From a methanotrophic endosymbiont of Bathymodiolus puteoserpentis (Logatchev) (lineage in GTDB: Bacteria; Pseudomonadota; Gammaproteobacteria; Methylococcales; Methylomonadaceae), in contig NZ_FQTQ01000108.1 of NCBI RefSeq assembly GCF_900128525.1, positions 62,001 to 126,000 on the forward strand: a stretch of 64,000 bases of DNA. The letters are read 5' to 3'. Positions 43,473 to 54,349 of the stretch are shown one piece after another. The stretch's first letter is position 1, and each line of letters starts with the position of its first letter. The position numbers and the translations under genes were made by a program. The notes beneath the pieces were generated by a model. The model worked only from the letters and a program-made list of their open reading frames with translations, did no database searches and had not been told where the DNA came from.

Positions 43473-45563
43473 TTAACTTTCTGCCTTACCTACTTCTTTC
43501 ATACTTAACCTTACACGACCTTGGCGGTCAATTTCTAGAACTTTAACCTTGACAACATCGCCTTCTTTCAACTTATCACTCACTTTATCAACATGCTCAT
43601 CAGTAATCTGCGAGATATGCACTAAGCCATCTTTACCTGGAAGAATAGTAACGAAAGCACCGAAGTCCATCAAACGAGCTACTTTACCTTCGTAAGTTTT
43701 ACCCACTTCAACTTCAGCAGTGATTTCTTCAATAATTTTTCTAGCTGCTTCACCCGCTGCTTTATCAACAGAAGCAACATTAACCACGCCTTCATCTGTT
43801 AAATCAACTGTCGCACCGGTTTGCTCAGTAATGCCACGAATTGTTGCCCCGCCTTTACCAATAACTTCACGAATTTTGCTTGGGTCAATTTTAAAAGTAA
43901 TAATTCTAGGTGCAAAGTCAGACATCTCTTCACGAGTTGTCGATAATGCTTTATTCATTTCACCTAAAATATGTAAACGACCTGCTTTCGCTTGATCCAA
44001 GGCATTGCTCATAATCTCTGAGGTAATACCATCAATTTTAATATCCATTTGCAAAGCAGTAATTCCTTTTTCAGAACCTGCTACTTTGAAATCCATATCA
44101 CCTAAATGATCTTCATCGCCCACGATATCAGAAAGCACTGCAAATGCATCGCCTTCTTTAATTAAACCCATGGCAATACCTGCTACAGGTGCTTTAAGAG
44201 GCACGCCCGCATCCATCAATGCTAAGCTTGTGCCACAAACAGAAGCCATTGAGCTTGAACCATTTGATTCAGTAATTTCAGAAACCACACGAATCGTGTA
44301 TGGAAATTCAGCCATATCTGGCATAACAGCAGCAACACCACGCTTTGCTAAACGACCATGACCAATCTCACGACGTTTTGGAGAACCAACAAAACCTGTT
44401 TCGCCTACACTGTATGGAGGAAAATTGTAGTGCAACATAAATGGCTCTTTATATTCACCAGCCAATGCATCAATAATTTGCGCATCGCGCTCTGTACCTA
44501 AGGTTGCAACCACTAAAGCTTGCGTTTCGCCACGCGTAAATAATGCTGAGCCATGAGTACGCGGTAAAACACCTGTACGTACAGCAATAGGGCGAACAAC
44601 ATCTAAATCACGACCATCAATACGTTTTCTATCGCTTAAAATCGCTGAACGGACAACACGTTTTTCGATCTCTTCAATAATATCGCGTATATCTGCTTCA
44701 ACATATTGCTCATCAGCTGTTAATTTTTCAACAGCGGCGGCTCTAATATCACTCAATGTATCTTGGCGTACTAATTTTTCTGCAATTTGATAAGCAGTAA
44801 CAATAGATGCTTCTACTTCAGCCACAACAAGCGCTTCTAATTCTGTATTGACAACAGGAGCAACCCAGTTATATAAAGGCGTATTAACTTCTGCAGCAAA
44901 CTCATTTATTGCAGTAATTGCTACTTGCATCTGTTCATGACCAAATAACACTGAACCCAGCATGATTTCTTCGCTTAAATTATCCGCTTCAGATTCCACC
45001 ATTAATACCGCTTGGCTTGTACCTGCAACGACTAAATCTAATAATGAATCAACTAAACGTTCCTTATTTGGATTTAAAATATATTCGCCATCAATATAAC
45101 CAACACGAGCAGCACCAACAGGACCATTAAAAGGCAGTCCTGAAACAGCTAAAGCTGCCGATGCACCTAATAGCGCTGGAATTTCTGGGTCTACATCAGG
45201 GTTCAATGAAACAACAGTGATGATAATTTGAACTTCATTCGTATAGCCTTTCGGAAATAAAGGACGAATCGGTCTATCAATAAGACGGCACGTTAACGTT
45301 TCTGTTTCTGTAGGACGCCCTTCTCGTTTAAAAAAACCACCGGGGATTTTTCCTGCCGCATACGCTTTTTCTTGATAGTTCACTGTTAGTGGGAAAAAAT
45401 CACCTTGACTGGCTTCTTTTTTACCAACAACAGAAACTAAAAGCGATGTACCTTCAATATCAATCATGACTGCACCGCTAGCTTGACGGGCAATTTCACC
45501 TGTTTCAATGCTGACTAATTGTTGACCGTATTGAAATTCTTTTCTGATTGGTTTCAGATTCAC
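43473..45563 (-). CDS. pnp: Polyribonucleotide nucleotidyltransferase (PNPase)
   Basis: This 696-residue exoribonuclease has two RNase PH domains, a KH domain ([20 protein letters not shown]) and a C-terminal S1 domain ([21 protein letters not shown]). GTG is the start codon. It degrades mRNA with RNase E in the degradosome. It is the last gene of the metY-nusA-pnp cluster, after a strong terminator, so much of its expression may come from a promoter near rpsO. Confidence 0.97.
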   Translation of the reverse strand: MNLKPIRKEFQYGQQLVSIETGEIARQASGAVMIDIEGTSLLVSVVGKKEASQGDFFPLTVNYQEKAYAAGKIPGGFFKREGRPTETETLTCRLIDRPIRPLFPKGYTNEVQIIITVVSLNPDVDPEIPALLGASAALAVSGLPFNGPVGAARVGYIDGEYILNPNKERLVDSLLDLVVAGTSQAVLMVESEADNLSEEIMLGSVLFGHEQMQVAITAINEFAAEVNTPLYNWVAPVVNTELEALVVAEVEASIVTAYQIAEKLVRQDTLSDIRAAAVEKLTADEQYVEADIRDIIEEIEKRVVRSAILSDRKRIDGRDLDVVRPIAVRTGVLPRTHGSALFTRGETQALVVATLGTERDAQIIDALAGEYKEPFMLHYNFPPYSVGETGFVGSPKRREIGHGRLAKRGVAAVMPDMAEFPYTIRVVSEITESNGSSSMASVCGTSLALMDAGVPLKAPVAGIAMGLIKEGDAFAVLSDIVGDEDHLGDMDFKVAGSEKGITALQMDIKIDGITSEIMSNALDQAKAGRLHILGEMNKALSTTREEMSDFAPRIITFKIDPSKIREVIGKGGATIRGITEQTGATVDLTDEGVVNVASVDKAAGEAARKIIEEITAEVEVGKTYEGKVARLMDFGAFVTILPGKDGLVHISQITDEHVDKVSDKLKEGDVVKVKVLEIDRQGRVRLSMKEVGKAES

Positions 45564-45626
45564 TATTGTTTTCCTACGTGTTAAAAATTGGGTTTAATTA
45601 GGTATTCAGTCCATGAATAAGGCAAT

Positions 45627-45654
45627 AAAAAAGCGGTCATTACACCGCTTTTTT
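45627..45654. terminator. Strong bidirectional hairpin between rpsO and pnp
   Basis: AAAAAAGCGGT and its complement flank a 6-base loop, giving a T run on both strands. It matches in position the known attenuating terminator between rpsO and pnp in E. coli. Confidence 0.92.
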
Positions 45655-45668
45655 ACCTACTCTTAATC

Positions 45669-45938
45669 TTATTTACGTAAGCCTAGACGTGAGATTAGAG
45701 ACTTATAACGCTCTACGTCAGTTCTTTTTAAATAATCTAATAATTTACGGCGCTGGTTAACCATTCTTAATAGCCCACGACGTGAATGGTTATCTTTTTT
45801 GTGCGCTGCAAAATGCGGAGTTAAATGAAGAATATGAGCGGTTAACAAAGCAACTTGTACTTCAGATGACCCCGTATCTGTTTCAGTTAAACGATATTCT
45901 TCAATAACTGCTTTTTTCTGTTCTGCTGTAAATGGCAT
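45669..45938 (-). CDS. rpsO: 30S ribosomal protein S15
   Basis: This 89-residue protein begins [16 protein letters not shown] and ends SRLGLRK, the usual S15 length. It binds 16S rRNA early in 30S assembly. Start 45938 is supported by AGGGAT just upstream and by family length; the longer frame starting at 45974 is not used. Confidence 0.97.
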   Translation of the reverse strand: MPFTAEQKKAVIEEYRLTETDTGSSEVQVALLTAHILHLTPHFAAHKKDNHSRRGLLRMVNQRRKLLDYLKRTDVERYKSLISRLGLRK

Positions 45939-46020
45939 TTTAATCCCTATGATTAATGTATTAAGAGCTTTCACTCAGGTTAAATATGTTTCCACGATAG
46001 GGTGTAGAAACATGAAATAG

Positions 46021-46929
46021 TTAATTCAAATTAAATATTTTTCTAGGCTGTATTTTAGCATTCATTAACATTTCTCCCAAGCCTAAAAATTGCTTATCAT
46101 GATATATTCTGCATATCTCTGACTCTGCTATATCTAGGGAGCAAGATATTTGCTGTCCTTGCTGAATTAAATCCGCCTCCAACTGTGAGACATGAATAGC
46201 GGGCATAGCCTGTAAAGGCTGATCAACAGGTATTAATATAGAGTATAATGGTTCGCCAGCCTCTATTGCCTGTAATTGCTCAATAGTACGTGCATCTGCC
46301 AATAAGAACTGCCCTGCGGCAGTGCGGCGCAACTCTTTTACAGTACCGCCACAGCCTAAATAATGGCCAATATCCTCAGCTAAGGTACGAATATATGTAC
46401 CTTTAGAGCAGCGCACATCCAGTGTTAATGTATTACCCGTAGAAGCAAGACATTCAAGTGCATAAATTGTAATTTTACGCGCCTTACGCTCCACAGTAAT
46501 GCCCTCACGAGCAAGTTCGTACAATTTCTTACCGTGGTGCTTTAATGCCGAATACATAGGTGGAACTTGCTCAATCTCACCAACAAAGCTGGCCAAACAC
46601 TCTGCTAATTGCTGGTCACTTATTACAGGAACAGGTTTGTTTTCTAAAACTGTACCATCAACATCACCCGTATCAGTCATCACACCTAGCTGAATAACGG
46701 TTTGGTATCGCTTATCATCTGCCAACATATAAGCTGACACTTTAGTGCCTTCGCCCAGACAAATGGGTAATAAACCTGTTGCTAAAGGATCTAGACTACC
46801 GGTATGACCTGCTTTATTAGCATTATAGAGGCGCTTAACTTCTTGCATTGCTTTATTCGACGAAATGCCCTGCCGCTTATCTAATAAGACAATACCATGT
46901 ATATCAAGTCCTTTTTTACGCCTAGCCAT
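46021..46929 (-). CDS. truB: tRNA pseudouridine-55 synthase TruB
   Basis: This 302-residue enzyme has the catalytic Asp in AGHTGSLDPLATGLLPICLGEGTK and the KGTYIRTLAEDIG motif, then a small C-terminal PUA-like region. It makes pseudouridine 55 in tRNA. It lies 3 bp after rbfA, the conserved order. Confidence 0.96.
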   Translation of the reverse strand: MARRKKGLDIHGIVLLDKRQGISSNKAMQEVKRLYNANKAGHTGSLDPLATGLLPICLGEGTKVSAYMLADDKRYQTVIQLGVMTDTGDVDGTVLENKPVPVISDQQLAECLASFVGEIEQVPPMYSALKHHGKKLYELAREGITVERKARKITIYALECLASTGNTLTLDVRCSKGTYIRTLAEDIGHYLGCGGTVKELRRTAAGQFLLADARTIEQLQAIEAGEPLYSILIPVDQPLQAMPAIHVSQLEADLIQQGQQISCSLDIAESEICRIYHDKQFLGLGEMLMNAKIQPRKIFNLN

Positions 46930-46932
46930 AAC

Positions 46933-47310
46933 TTAATCTTTATCCTCTTCTGCATCAGAAACAGCAGGAAATTGAGCCAATAACTCCGATACCCGCATGC
47001 CATTTTCAAAAGAAGTATCATAATGAAACTTGATATAAGGCACACTACGCAAACGCATACGCTTACCCACTTCTGAACGTATATAAGGTGCCGCTTCATT
47101 CAAAAGCTTCAAGTTATCTTTTTGGCCTTGCTCATCCGCACCTAAAGCGGTAATAAAAACTTTCGCAGAACTTAAGTCCTTACTTAACTCAACCTCGTTA
47201 ACCGTGATAAACCCAATACGCGGATCTTTAATGCCTTGCTGCAAAATAATAGCCAATTCTTTTTGCATTTGCGCTGCAACTCTCGAACTACGCTTAAACT
47301 CTCTAGCCAT
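46933..47310 (-). CDS. rbfA: Ribosome-binding factor A
   Basis: This 125-residue KH-like protein has [33 protein letters not shown] and LRLRSVPYIKFHYD. It helps late 30S maturation and cold growth. It overlaps infB by 1 bp (TAATG). Confidence 0.95.
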   Translation of the reverse strand: MAREFKRSSRVAAQMQKELAIILQQGIKDPRIGFITVNEVELSKDLSSAKVFITALGADEQGQKDNLKLLNEAAPYIRSEVGKRMRLRSVPYIKFHYDTSFENGMRVSELLAQFPAVSDAEEDKD

Positions 47311-49958
47311 TATATTTCACGCTTCACTTCAATGCGTTCAAAAACCTCAATCTGATCACCGGCTTTAACATCGTTGTAATTCTTCACACCGATACCACAT
47401 TCCATACCCATTTTGACTTCGCTAGCCTCATCTTTAAAGCGTCTCAATGACTCTAGTTGCCCTTCATAAATCACCACGTTATCGCGTAAAACACGAATAG
47501 GTAGGCTACGCTTAACAAAGCCATCAACGACCATACAACCAGCAATCGCACCAAATTTTGGCGAGCGAAATACATCACGCACCTCAGCCAGACCAACAAT
47601 TTTCTCTTTAATCTCAGGAGCTAACATGCCGTTAATCGACTTCTTAACTTCATCAATTGCATCATAAATGACACTGTAATAATGCACATCAAGTTCTTTT
47701 TCAGCAATCAATTTCCTCGCTGTTGCATCGGCACGCACATTAAAACCAATTAAAATAGCACCTGAAGCCAATGCTAAATTAGCATCCCCTTCATTAATAC
47801 CACCGACACCACCATAAACAACTTTAACCTCAACTTCTTCATGCGACAAACCAACTAATGAGGCACGTAAAGCTTCTAAACTACCCTGCACATCCGTTTT
47901 AATAATAATATTTAAGTTGGAGGTTTCACCCGCTGCCATCTTAGAGAATACCTCATCTAATTTAGAAGCTTGCTGAGCGGCATTACGCATCAATTTGCTT
48001 TTATCTTCTCTATGTTCAGCAAGTTCTCTGGCTGCTTTTTCATTGGTAACAACAATAAAATCATCCCCTGCATTAGGTGTGCCTGATAAGCCAAGAATTT
48101 CAACTGGAGTAGAAGGGCCTGCAACCTTCACACTTTTTCCCAACTCATTAAACATCGCTCGAACACGCCCGTATTCATGACCACATAAAATAATTTGGCC
48201 TTGTTCCAAAGTACCTTTTTGCACCATAACAGTAGCCACTGCACCTCGACCTTTATCAAGTCTTGATTCAACGACTAAACCAGATGCCTTACCTTCTTTA
48301 GGCGCTTTTAATTCAAGAATTTCAGTTTGTAAAATCAATGATTCAATTAAATTATCAACGCCCTCACCTGTTTTAGCAGAAACCTTAATAAATTGTACAT
48401 CGCCACCCCATTCTTCAGGCACAACATTCAGTGCCGCTAACTCTTGCATTACTTTGTCAGGGTTGGCTTCAGGCTTATCCATTTTATTCATCGCCACAAT
48501 AATAGGCACACCTGCTGCACGCGCATGCTCAACCGCTTCTTTTGTTTGCGGCATCACACCATCATCAGCCGCGACGACCACAATAACAACGTCAGTTACA
48601 TCAGCACCACGCGCACGCATTGCTGTAAAGGCGGCATGTCCTGGCGTATCCAAAAAAGTAACTGAACCATGGTCGGTAACCACCTGATAAGCACCAATAT
48701 GCTGGGTAATCCCTCCAGCTTCAGCATCAGCAACACGCGTTTTACGAATGTAATCTAACAATGAAGTCTTACCATGATCAACATGTCCCATAATCGTAAC
48801 AATAGGCGCTCTAGCAAATTCTTCACGCTCATCAGCCTCAGTATGCTCAGCCAGCATTCCAGTCTCATGATCATCTTCACTTGTCATAATCGGATTATGG
48901 CCCATTTCTTCTACCAAAATGACCGCAGTTTCTTGGTCTATACTTTGATTGATAGTAGACATAATGCCTAACTTCATTAAGTGCTTAATTACCTCAGCAG
49001 CCTTAACGCTCATTTTCAGAGCTAGCTCTGAAACAACAATATTTTCTGGAATCTTAATGTCTTTAGCAACAACTTCAGTCGGCATTGCAAAAGCATGCTT
49101 AGCCTCAGCAACGAATTGGTGCTCATTTCCACCTTTTCCACGACCTGTTCTTTTACGCCCTTTCTTACCGTAGGACGTTTTAGTACCGCCTGCCGGTTTA
49201 TCTGCTCTTCTGTGTACAGTTGTCGCAGGCTTAGCTGCATTTCGGCCACCACCGGGTACCGCTGCCACTCCAGATTTTCTTGCTGCACCGCCAGCCGTCG
49301 GCTTTCGTGCCGCACCACCGCCTGCCTTTCTTTCAGCTGCTGCTTTTTTAGCTGCCGCTTGTTTTCTTACTTTTGCTGCATTACGCTCAACAGACTCTTC
49401 CAGTCTTTTTGCTTTTTCAGCAGCAAGACGCTCCTCATCAGAAACTTTATTCTTCTTTTCCAGCTCAGCACGAGCGTCATCATCCACTTTTTTCTGAGCC
49501 GCTATTTTTGCATCTGCCTCAGCTTTTTCTCTTGCCGATGCTTCTCGATGCAACTCTTCTGCAGCTTCTTGCTTTTGTGCATGCTCATCAAGATCTTTTT
49601 TTACACGAGCCAGTTCAACTCGCGCCTCCTCCGTTATTGCATCTTCACGCTTAATATACGTTTTTTCCTTTTTAACTTGAATATTAATCGTTTTAGTGTC
49701 TTTTCCAGGCGTAGTTCCTTGCTTAAGTGAAGTCACCGTACGACGCTTTAACGTTACCTTCTTCGTAACTGCTGTATCAGCCCCCTCACCTTTACCATGT
49801 CGCTTACGTAAATGCGCTAATAAAGCCATTTTTTCATCTTCAGTAACGGTATCTACCTCATTATGCACCGAAATACCTGCCTCTTTCATTTGCTCTAATA
49901 ACCGATCCAGAGGTATTCCAACTATGCCAGCTAATTCTTTTACTGTTTTATCACTCAT
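47310..49958 (-). CDS. infB: Translation initiation factor IF-2
   Basis: This 882-residue GTPase has an IF2N domain (residues 1-50), a long Lys/Glu/Ala-rich linker (about 85-270), a second IF2N-like region ([17 protein letters not shown]), the G domain with [16 protein letters not shown] and NKMDKPEAN, then the fMet-tRNA-binding C-terminal domains. It delivers initiator tRNA to the 30S subunit. ATG overlaps the nusA stop by 4 bp. Long open frames opposite the linker are shadows of its composition. Confidence 0.97.
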   Translation of the reverse strand: MSDKTVKELAGIVGIPLDRLLEQMKEAGISVHNEVDTVTEDEKMALLAHLRKRHGKGEGADTAVTKKVTLKRRTVTSLKQGTTPGKDTKTINIQVKKEKTYIKREDAITEEARVELARVKKDLDEHAQKQEAAEELHREASAREKAEADAKIAAQKKVDDDARAELEKKNKVSDEERLAAEKAKRLEESVERNAAKVRKQAAAKKAAAERKAGGGAARKPTAGGAARKSGVAAVPGGGRNAAKPATTVHRRADKPAGGTKTSYGKKGRKRTGRGKGGNEHQFVAEAKHAFAMPTEVVAKDIKIPENIVVSELALKMSVKAAEVIKHLMKLGIMSTINQSIDQETAVILVEEMGHNPIMTSEDDHETGMLAEHTEADEREEFARAPIVTIMGHVDHGKTSLLDYIRKTRVADAEAGGITQHIGAYQVVTDHGSVTFLDTPGHAAFTAMRARGADVTDVVIVVVAADDGVMPQTKEAVEHARAAGVPIIVAMNKMDKPEANPDKVMQELAALNVVPEEWGGDVQFIKVSAKTGEGVDNLIESLILQTEILELKAPKEGKASGLVVESRLDKGRGAVATVMVQKGTLEQGQIILCGHEYGRVRAMFNELGKSVKVAGPSTPVEILGLSGTPNAGDDFIVVTNEKAARELAEHREDKSKLMRNAAQQASKLDEVFSKMAAGETSNLNIIIKTDVQGSLEALRASLVGLSHEEVEVKVVYGGVGGINEGDANLALASGAILIGFNVRADATARKLIAEKELDVHYYSVIYDAIDEVKKSINGMLAPEIKEKIVGLAEVRDVFRSPKFGAIAGCMVVDGFVKRSLPIRVLRDNVVIYEGQLESLRRFKDEASEVKMGMECGIGVKNYNDVKAGDQIEVFERIEVKREI

Positions 49959-51481
49959 TTTTCAACCTCTCCATTATCAATAGCAAACCAAGGTTCACGC
50001 GCTTTCATAATCAATTTAGCGGCTATTTCCTCATTCATATCTGAAAACTCATCAAGCAAGTCATCGACCGCTTGTTCCGCTAAATCTTCCATCGTTACTA
50101 TTCCTTTACTTGCTAACTGATGAGCTAACTCATCAGTCATCCCTTCCATAGCCAAAATATCTTCAGCAGGTTCTGCTGTCTCAATTTTCTCTTCTGATGC
50201 AATGGCATTAATCAATAGTATATCTTTCGCTCGTGTTCGCAAGGTTTCAACTAACTCCTCATCAAAACCATCAATTTCCAACATCTCACTACTTGGAACA
50301 TAGGCAATTTCTTCAACTGAATTAAAGCCAACCTCAACCAATACCATTGCAATATCCTGATCAACATTTAACTGCTCAACAAATAACTGCACTAATTTCC
50401 CCAACTCTTCCTGAGTATCTTTATTAACTTGATCAGCGTCACGAACATTCAACTCCCAGCCAGTCAACTCAGTTGCTAAACGAACATTCTGACCACCACG
50501 ACCAATTGCCTGTGATAAGCTATCAGCCGAAACAGCAACGTCCATCGTATGCTTGTCTTCATCAACGACTATAGATTCAATTTCTGCTGGAGCCATGGCA
50601 TTAATAACAAACTGCGCTTCATTCTCATTCCATAAGATGACATCTATACGCTCACCATTTAATTCATTAGAAATTGTCTGCACTCTTGAACCACGCATTC
50701 CCACACAAGCGCCTACTGGATCAATACGAAGGTCATTACTACGTACTGCAACTTTAGCTCTTGAGCCAGGATCTCGCGCCGCGCCCAACACATCAATCAT
50801 CCCTTCACCAACCTCCGGCACCTCTAATCTAAAAAGAGCCAGCACAAACTCAGGGGCGGTTCGACTAACAAACAATTGCGGGCCACGAACCTCAGTACGC
50901 ACTTCTTTTAAATAACCACGGATTCGATCACCGACTCGAACCGTTTCTCTTGGAATCATATGTTCACGCGGTATAAAAGCATCTGCATTACCACCCAAAT
51001 CTATATAAACACTACCTTTTTCAATACGCTTAATGACACCGGTAACTAATTCACCCACTCTATCCATATAAGCGTCAGCAACTTTCTTACGCTCAGCTTC
51101 ACGCACCTTATGAATAATAACTTGTTTTGCTGCTTGCGCTGAAATCCGCCCAAATTCAACTGATTCTATTTCATCTTCAATAAAATCACCAACCTCAATA
51201 TCTGGATTATCTATTTGCGCAACTTGCAATGAAATTTGTGTCGTAGGAAATTCAACCCCCCCTTGAAACTCATCACTTTCTTCAACAACTTGCCAGCGCC
51301 TTAATGTTGAATAGTCACCCGTATCACGATTGATAACGACACGAACTTTAACTGGAAATTCGTAACGTGAAACAGTCGCACTTTCCAAAGCAGACTCTAT
51401 CGCTTGAAAAACAATATCCTTCTCAATGTCTTTTTCATTTGAAAAAACATCAACTATCAATAAAATTTCTTTATTTACCAC
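49955..51481 (-). CDS. nusA: Transcription elongation/termination factor NusA
   Basis: This 508-residue protein has an N-terminal RNA polymerase-binding domain ([12 protein letters not shown]), an S1 domain ([23 protein letters not shown]), two KH domains ([27 protein letters not shown]) and two acidic C-terminal HhH repeats. The start codon is GTG with a strong SD (AAGGGGGT). It lies 9 bp after rimP. Confidence 0.97.
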   Translation of the reverse strand: MVNKEILLIVDVFSNEKDIEKDIVFQAIESALESATVSRYEFPVKVRVVINRDTGDYSTLRRWQVVEESDEFQGGVEFPTTQISLQVAQIDNPDIEVGDFIEDEIESVEFGRISAQAAKQVIIHKVREAERKKVADAYMDRVGELVTGVIKRIEKGSVYIDLGGNADAFIPREHMIPRETVRVGDRIRGYLKEVRTEVRGPQLFVSRTAPEFVLALFRLEVPEVGEGMIDVLGAARDPGSRAKVAVRSNDLRIDPVGACVGMRGSRVQTISNELNGERIDVILWNENEAQFVINAMAPAEIESIVVDEDKHTMDVAVSADSLSQAIGRGGQNVRLATELTGWELNVRDADQVNKDTQEELGKLVQLFVEQLNVDQDIAMVLVEVGFNSVEEIAYVPSSEMLEIDGFDEELVETLRTRAKDILLINAIASEEKIETAEPAEDILAMEGMTDELAHQLASKGIVTMEDLAEQAVDDLLDEFSDMNEEIAAKLIMKAREPWFAIDNGEVEK

Positions 51482-51490
51482 AAGACCCCC

Positions 51491-51952
51491 TTAAATCGAA
51501 TAGTCTGGCTCAAGACGCGCTTTAGACATCGTCTGAAATGGAACTACATAAACCTGACCATCCTGTTGAAGATAAACATCACCTTCTTCAACTTTTTCGA
51601 TCAACCCTGTTATATTTCTTCTGCCCTCGACAGGCTTAAATAAGTTAACTTTAGCCCTATGGCCAATAAACTGCTTGAAATGTTCTATCTTAAAGAGAGG
51701 CCTTTCCATACCCGGTGATGAAACCTCTAAATTATACTCACCTGCAATAGGATCCTCAACATCCAGCACCCCACTCACTTGATGGCTCACAGCCGTGCAG
51801 TCTTCCATACCTACACCGTGCTCTCTATCAATAAAAATACGTAGTAACCCATGCTTAGGGTGAGGATTATATTCAACCCCAACACATTCATACCCCAGGC
51901 CTTCCACGACCGGCTCTATTAATTTAAGTAAAACTTCAGGAGCTTGCTTCAT
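51491..51952 (-). CDS. rimP: Ribosome maturation factor RimP
   Basis: This 153-residue protein has YECVGVEYNPHPKHGLLRIFID, DCTAVSHQVSGVLDVEDPI and LEVSSPGMERPLF. It is needed for 30S maturation. ATG 51952 follows an in-frame GTG at 51955; GAGG is placed to serve the ATG. It is preceded by two terminator-like hairpins and the initiator tRNA gene. Confidence 0.95.
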   Translation of the reverse strand: MKQAPEVLLKLIEPVVEGLGYECVGVEYNPHPKHGLLRIFIDREHGVGMEDCTAVSHQVSGVLDVEDPIAGEYNLEVSSPGMERPLFKIEHFKQFIGHRAKVNLFKPVEGRRNITGLIEKVEEGDVYLQQDGQVYVVPFQTMSKARLEPDYSI

Positions 51953-51976
51953 CACGCCTCACTTTCTTGTACACAT

Positions 51977-51999
51977 AAAAAAAGAGGCTATAGCCTCTT
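51977..51999 (-). terminator. Terminator in the rimP leader
   Basis: AAGAGGCTATAGCCTCTT is a perfect stem with little loop, followed on the minus strand by seven or more T. It ends ~25 bp before the rimP start, so it could limit readthrough into rimP-nusA-infB. Confidence 0.75.
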
Positions 52000-52046
52000 C
52001 CATTGAAAACCGAACATATAACTTCTGTACTACAAGCTAGAAACAT

Positions 52047-52070
52047 AAAAGCCCCTAAAAAGGGGCCTTT
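52047..52070 (-). terminator. Terminator after the initiator tRNA gene
   Basis: GCCCCT-AAAA-AGGGGC is followed by a T run on the minus strand, directly after the tRNA 3' end. Confidence 0.65.
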
Positions 52071-52078
52071 AAAATATC

Positions 52079-52155
<77 letters not shown>

Positions 52156-52168
52156 ATTTATTTTTTAT

Positions 52169-52196
52169 ATTATACTGAATAATCCGATTCTAGCAA
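52169..52196 (-). promoter_or_regulatory. Sigma-70 promoter of tRNA-fMet copy 1
   Basis: On the minus strand TTGCTA and a perfect TATAAT are 16 bp apart, 14 bp before the tRNA 5' end. Confidence 0.8.
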
Positions 52197-52305
52197 GTTT
52201 AATTTCAAAATACTTTAAATGAAAATCATCTTTTACATTTAAACTAGAAACAAAAAATCCCTGAGGAGATATCTTTAGAATACCTGACAGGGAAAACTAT
52301 GGAAT

Positions 52306-52341
52306 GTGCATGAAAATAACATTCTGAAAATTATCATGCAC
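52306..52341 (-). other. Hairpin downstream of the SEC-C gene
   Basis: GTGCATGA pairs with TCATGCAC, and the inner ATAA and TTAT can extend the stem. It lies in the 314-bp gap 52156-52469, which otherwise holds only the tRNA promoter. The hairpin is a possible 3' end of the SEC-C transcript. Confidence 0.4.
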
Positions 52342-52469
52342 GCTCCTATATACCGCCCATTTTCTTCGAACTATAAAATAAACGCATCACAGTGAACTAT
52401 CAGTCCACCAGAAGGTGTCATAGGTAAAAAATTAAACTTACCTCACTATTCACATTTACTACAAGCGGA

Positions 52470-53513
52470 TCAATGCAAATTACCCTTATGAATATTGGAA
52501 TGCATTGTTTTATAATTTTTGGGGTCTAAAAAATTAAAATGCACTACAGCATCGAAAAGTGGTGTTCTTTTTATTTTATATTGCTTAGTATAGTCTTTAT
52601 CGCCTTTAATAACCTCCAGCTCTGCCAACCCTAAGAACACCAAAAAGCGCTGACATACTCTGAAGCAATAACAATGACGAAAACTTTCTTCTGGGGAGAA
52701 GTAACTCCCCTCCTCCATTTCATCTAACACCATCGGGAAGGCTCGTAGAAAATCATCCTCATACACAGACGTAAAAGTCATTTTTTCACCATGCTGTTTT
52801 AACAAATACAGCGCAAATAAAAATGACTGCTGTATAAGCGGAGTATCGCTATAGCGATCCCAGTAACCCCAATTAAATTTACGGCAATAAGTTTTAAAAA
52901 TAATAGGATAAATACCTTTCACACCAAAGTTGTTGTCAATTTTTTGGTATTTTTTTGTTACATAGAAGCGCCCTTTAGTTTTGCGCAGAAACCCCGCCAA
53001 CTCAAGGGTAATTCGCGCTACATGTAACTCAAAAAAATCATCCTCTTTATTTACCTTATGAACGCCAGAAAAATCTGGATCAACATACAATTTATTGTAA
53101 TCACTCCACACATCTCTACAAAGTTTCTGAGGGAGATTTCCATTAGCTTTTGTTGCTTGCAGCCCTGTTTCATCAATAGCTGAAATAATCCCCTCGATTA
53201 ACATTAAGATAGGAGCACTAGGCTCAATGAGCAATTGCTCAGAAAACTGAAAAAGTTCAGGAGTATCAAAAGCAAAATTAAGCATTCGAAAAACTTGCTC
53301 AGAAGATAGCCCCAAAAAGTCATCATGTGGCTTATGATTTTGTTTTGCCACAAGAGTATCTGTTACTGCCTGCAACTCTTCTATTGAGTCAAATTCTTGA
53401 TCTGACAATAATTCTGTTAATTCATCACTTACCGCAGATGATGCTGATAAACAACAATATTTATATTTTTTACCACTACCACAAGGGCAGGGATCATTTC
53501 GACCAATTTTCAT
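52470..53513 (-). CDS. SEC-C motif protein of unknown function
   Basis: This 347-residue protein begins with a SEC-C zinc motif (DPCPCGSGKKYKYCC, residues 6-20). The rest is not recognised and contains mixed helical and aromatic-rich stretches (WGYWDRYSDTPLI, HCYCFRVCQRFLVFL). SEC-C motifs are also found at the end of SecA and in many small proteins of unknown role. The gene is isolated between two identical initiator tRNA genes, which is unusual. Confidence 0.82.
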   Translation of the reverse strand: MKIGRNDPCPCGSGKKYKYCCLSASSAVSDELTELLSDQEFDSIEELQAVTDTLVAKQNHKPHDDFLGLSSEQVFRMLNFAFDTPELFQFSEQLLIEPSAPILMLIEGIISAIDETGLQATKANGNLPQKLCRDVWSDYNKLYVDPDFSGVHKVNKEDDFFELHVARITLELAGFLRKTKGRFYVTKKYQKIDNNFGVKGIYPIIFKTYCRKFNWGYWDRYSDTPLIQQSFLFALYLLKQHGEKMTFTSVYEDDFLRAFPMVLDEMEEGSYFSPEESFRHCYCFRVCQRFLVFLGLAELEVIKGDKDYTKQYKIKRTPLFDAVVHFNFLDPKNYKTMHSNIHKGNLH

Positions 53514-53657
53514 TTATTAAGCTCCTGCAAAGTTTATACCCCTTATATAGCGAATTTAGAAATTTCGCAAAGATCATACCTAAAATGGCAAGCCCCTTTT
53601 GAAGGATAAAACAGATAAAGCACCAAAAGAAAATACTATGACAAAAACAACAGACAT

Positions 53658-53714
53658 AAAAAAAACGGTTCAGTAAAATTACTATCATTGACAATAATTT
53701 TACTGAACCGTTTT
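53658..53714 (-). terminator. Strong terminator after tRNA-fMet copy 2
   Basis: AAAACGGTTCAGTAAAATT and its complement form a perfect 19-base stem with a 15-base loop, followed by a T run on the minus strand. It separates the tRNA gene from the SEC-C gene. Confidence 0.93.
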
Positions 53715-53720
53715 CAGTAT

Positions 53721-53797
<77 letters not shown>

Positions 53798-53809
53798 ATT
53801 TATCTGACC

Positions 53810-53838
53810 ATCATAGGCGACTAATTGCCTTCTGACAA
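53810..53838 (-). promoter_or_regulatory. Sigma-70 promoter of tRNA-fMet copy 2
   Basis: On the minus strand TTGTCA and TATGAT are 17 bp apart, ~12 bp before the tRNA 5' end. The sequence is unrelated to the copy 1 promoter. Confidence 0.75.
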
Positions 53839-53851
53839 GCTTATTTTTCAA

Positions 53852-54334
53852 TTAGACTAAAAACATTAAGACCAGCCCAGCAAAAATACCCGCAATAATA
53901 TCATCCAGCATAATACCAAAGCCACCAGAAACCTGCTGGTCGATCCATTTAATAGGCCAAGGCTTGATAATATCGAAAGCTCTAAATAACATAAAGCCTA
54001 TTATTAAATTTTGCCATGAAAAAGAAACAAACCACAGAGTAATTAATAAACCAGCAATTTCATCCCAAACAATACCGCCAAAATCATGCTCTCCTAACAA
54101 ATCTGCCGCCTGACCACAAATCCAAATACCCACTATAGAACATAATACAGTTACGATACTATAAATAATAAAATCAGCTTGCACCAATAACAAATAAATA
54201 GGTACTGCCGCTAAAGTCCCAAAAGTACCCGGCGCTTTTTTCGCCAGTCCCGAACCAAAACCAAAGGCCAGACATAACACAGGGTTAGTCAGTATCTCTT
54301 TGGCTGTTAATTGATTTTTTCCTATTTTTCTCAT
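53852..54334 (-). CDS. pgpA: Phosphatidylglycerophosphatase A
   Basis: This 160-residue membrane phosphatase has GFGSGLAKKAPGTFGTLAAVP near the N-terminus and the acidic VWDEIAGLLITL and GFGIMLDDIIAG motifs of PgpA. It makes phosphatidylglycerol from the PgsA product. ATG 54334 is chosen over an in-frame GTG at 54343. It follows thiL, a common pairing. Confidence 0.93.
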   Translation of the reverse strand: MRKIGKNQLTAKEILTNPVLCLAFGFGSGLAKKAPGTFGTLAAVPIYLLLVQADFIIYSIVTVLCSIVGIWICGQAADLLGEHDFGGIVWDEIAGLLITLWFVSFSWQNLIIGFMLFRAFDIIKPWPIKWIDQQVSGGFGIMLDDIIAGIFAGLVLMFLV

Positions 54335-54349
54335 GAGACTCACTATTTT

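Noticed and set aside
49095-49730. Long open frame opposite the Lys/Glu-rich linker of infB
   Set aside because: A shadow of the biased linker composition; Ser/Cys/Phe-rich and without any fold pattern.
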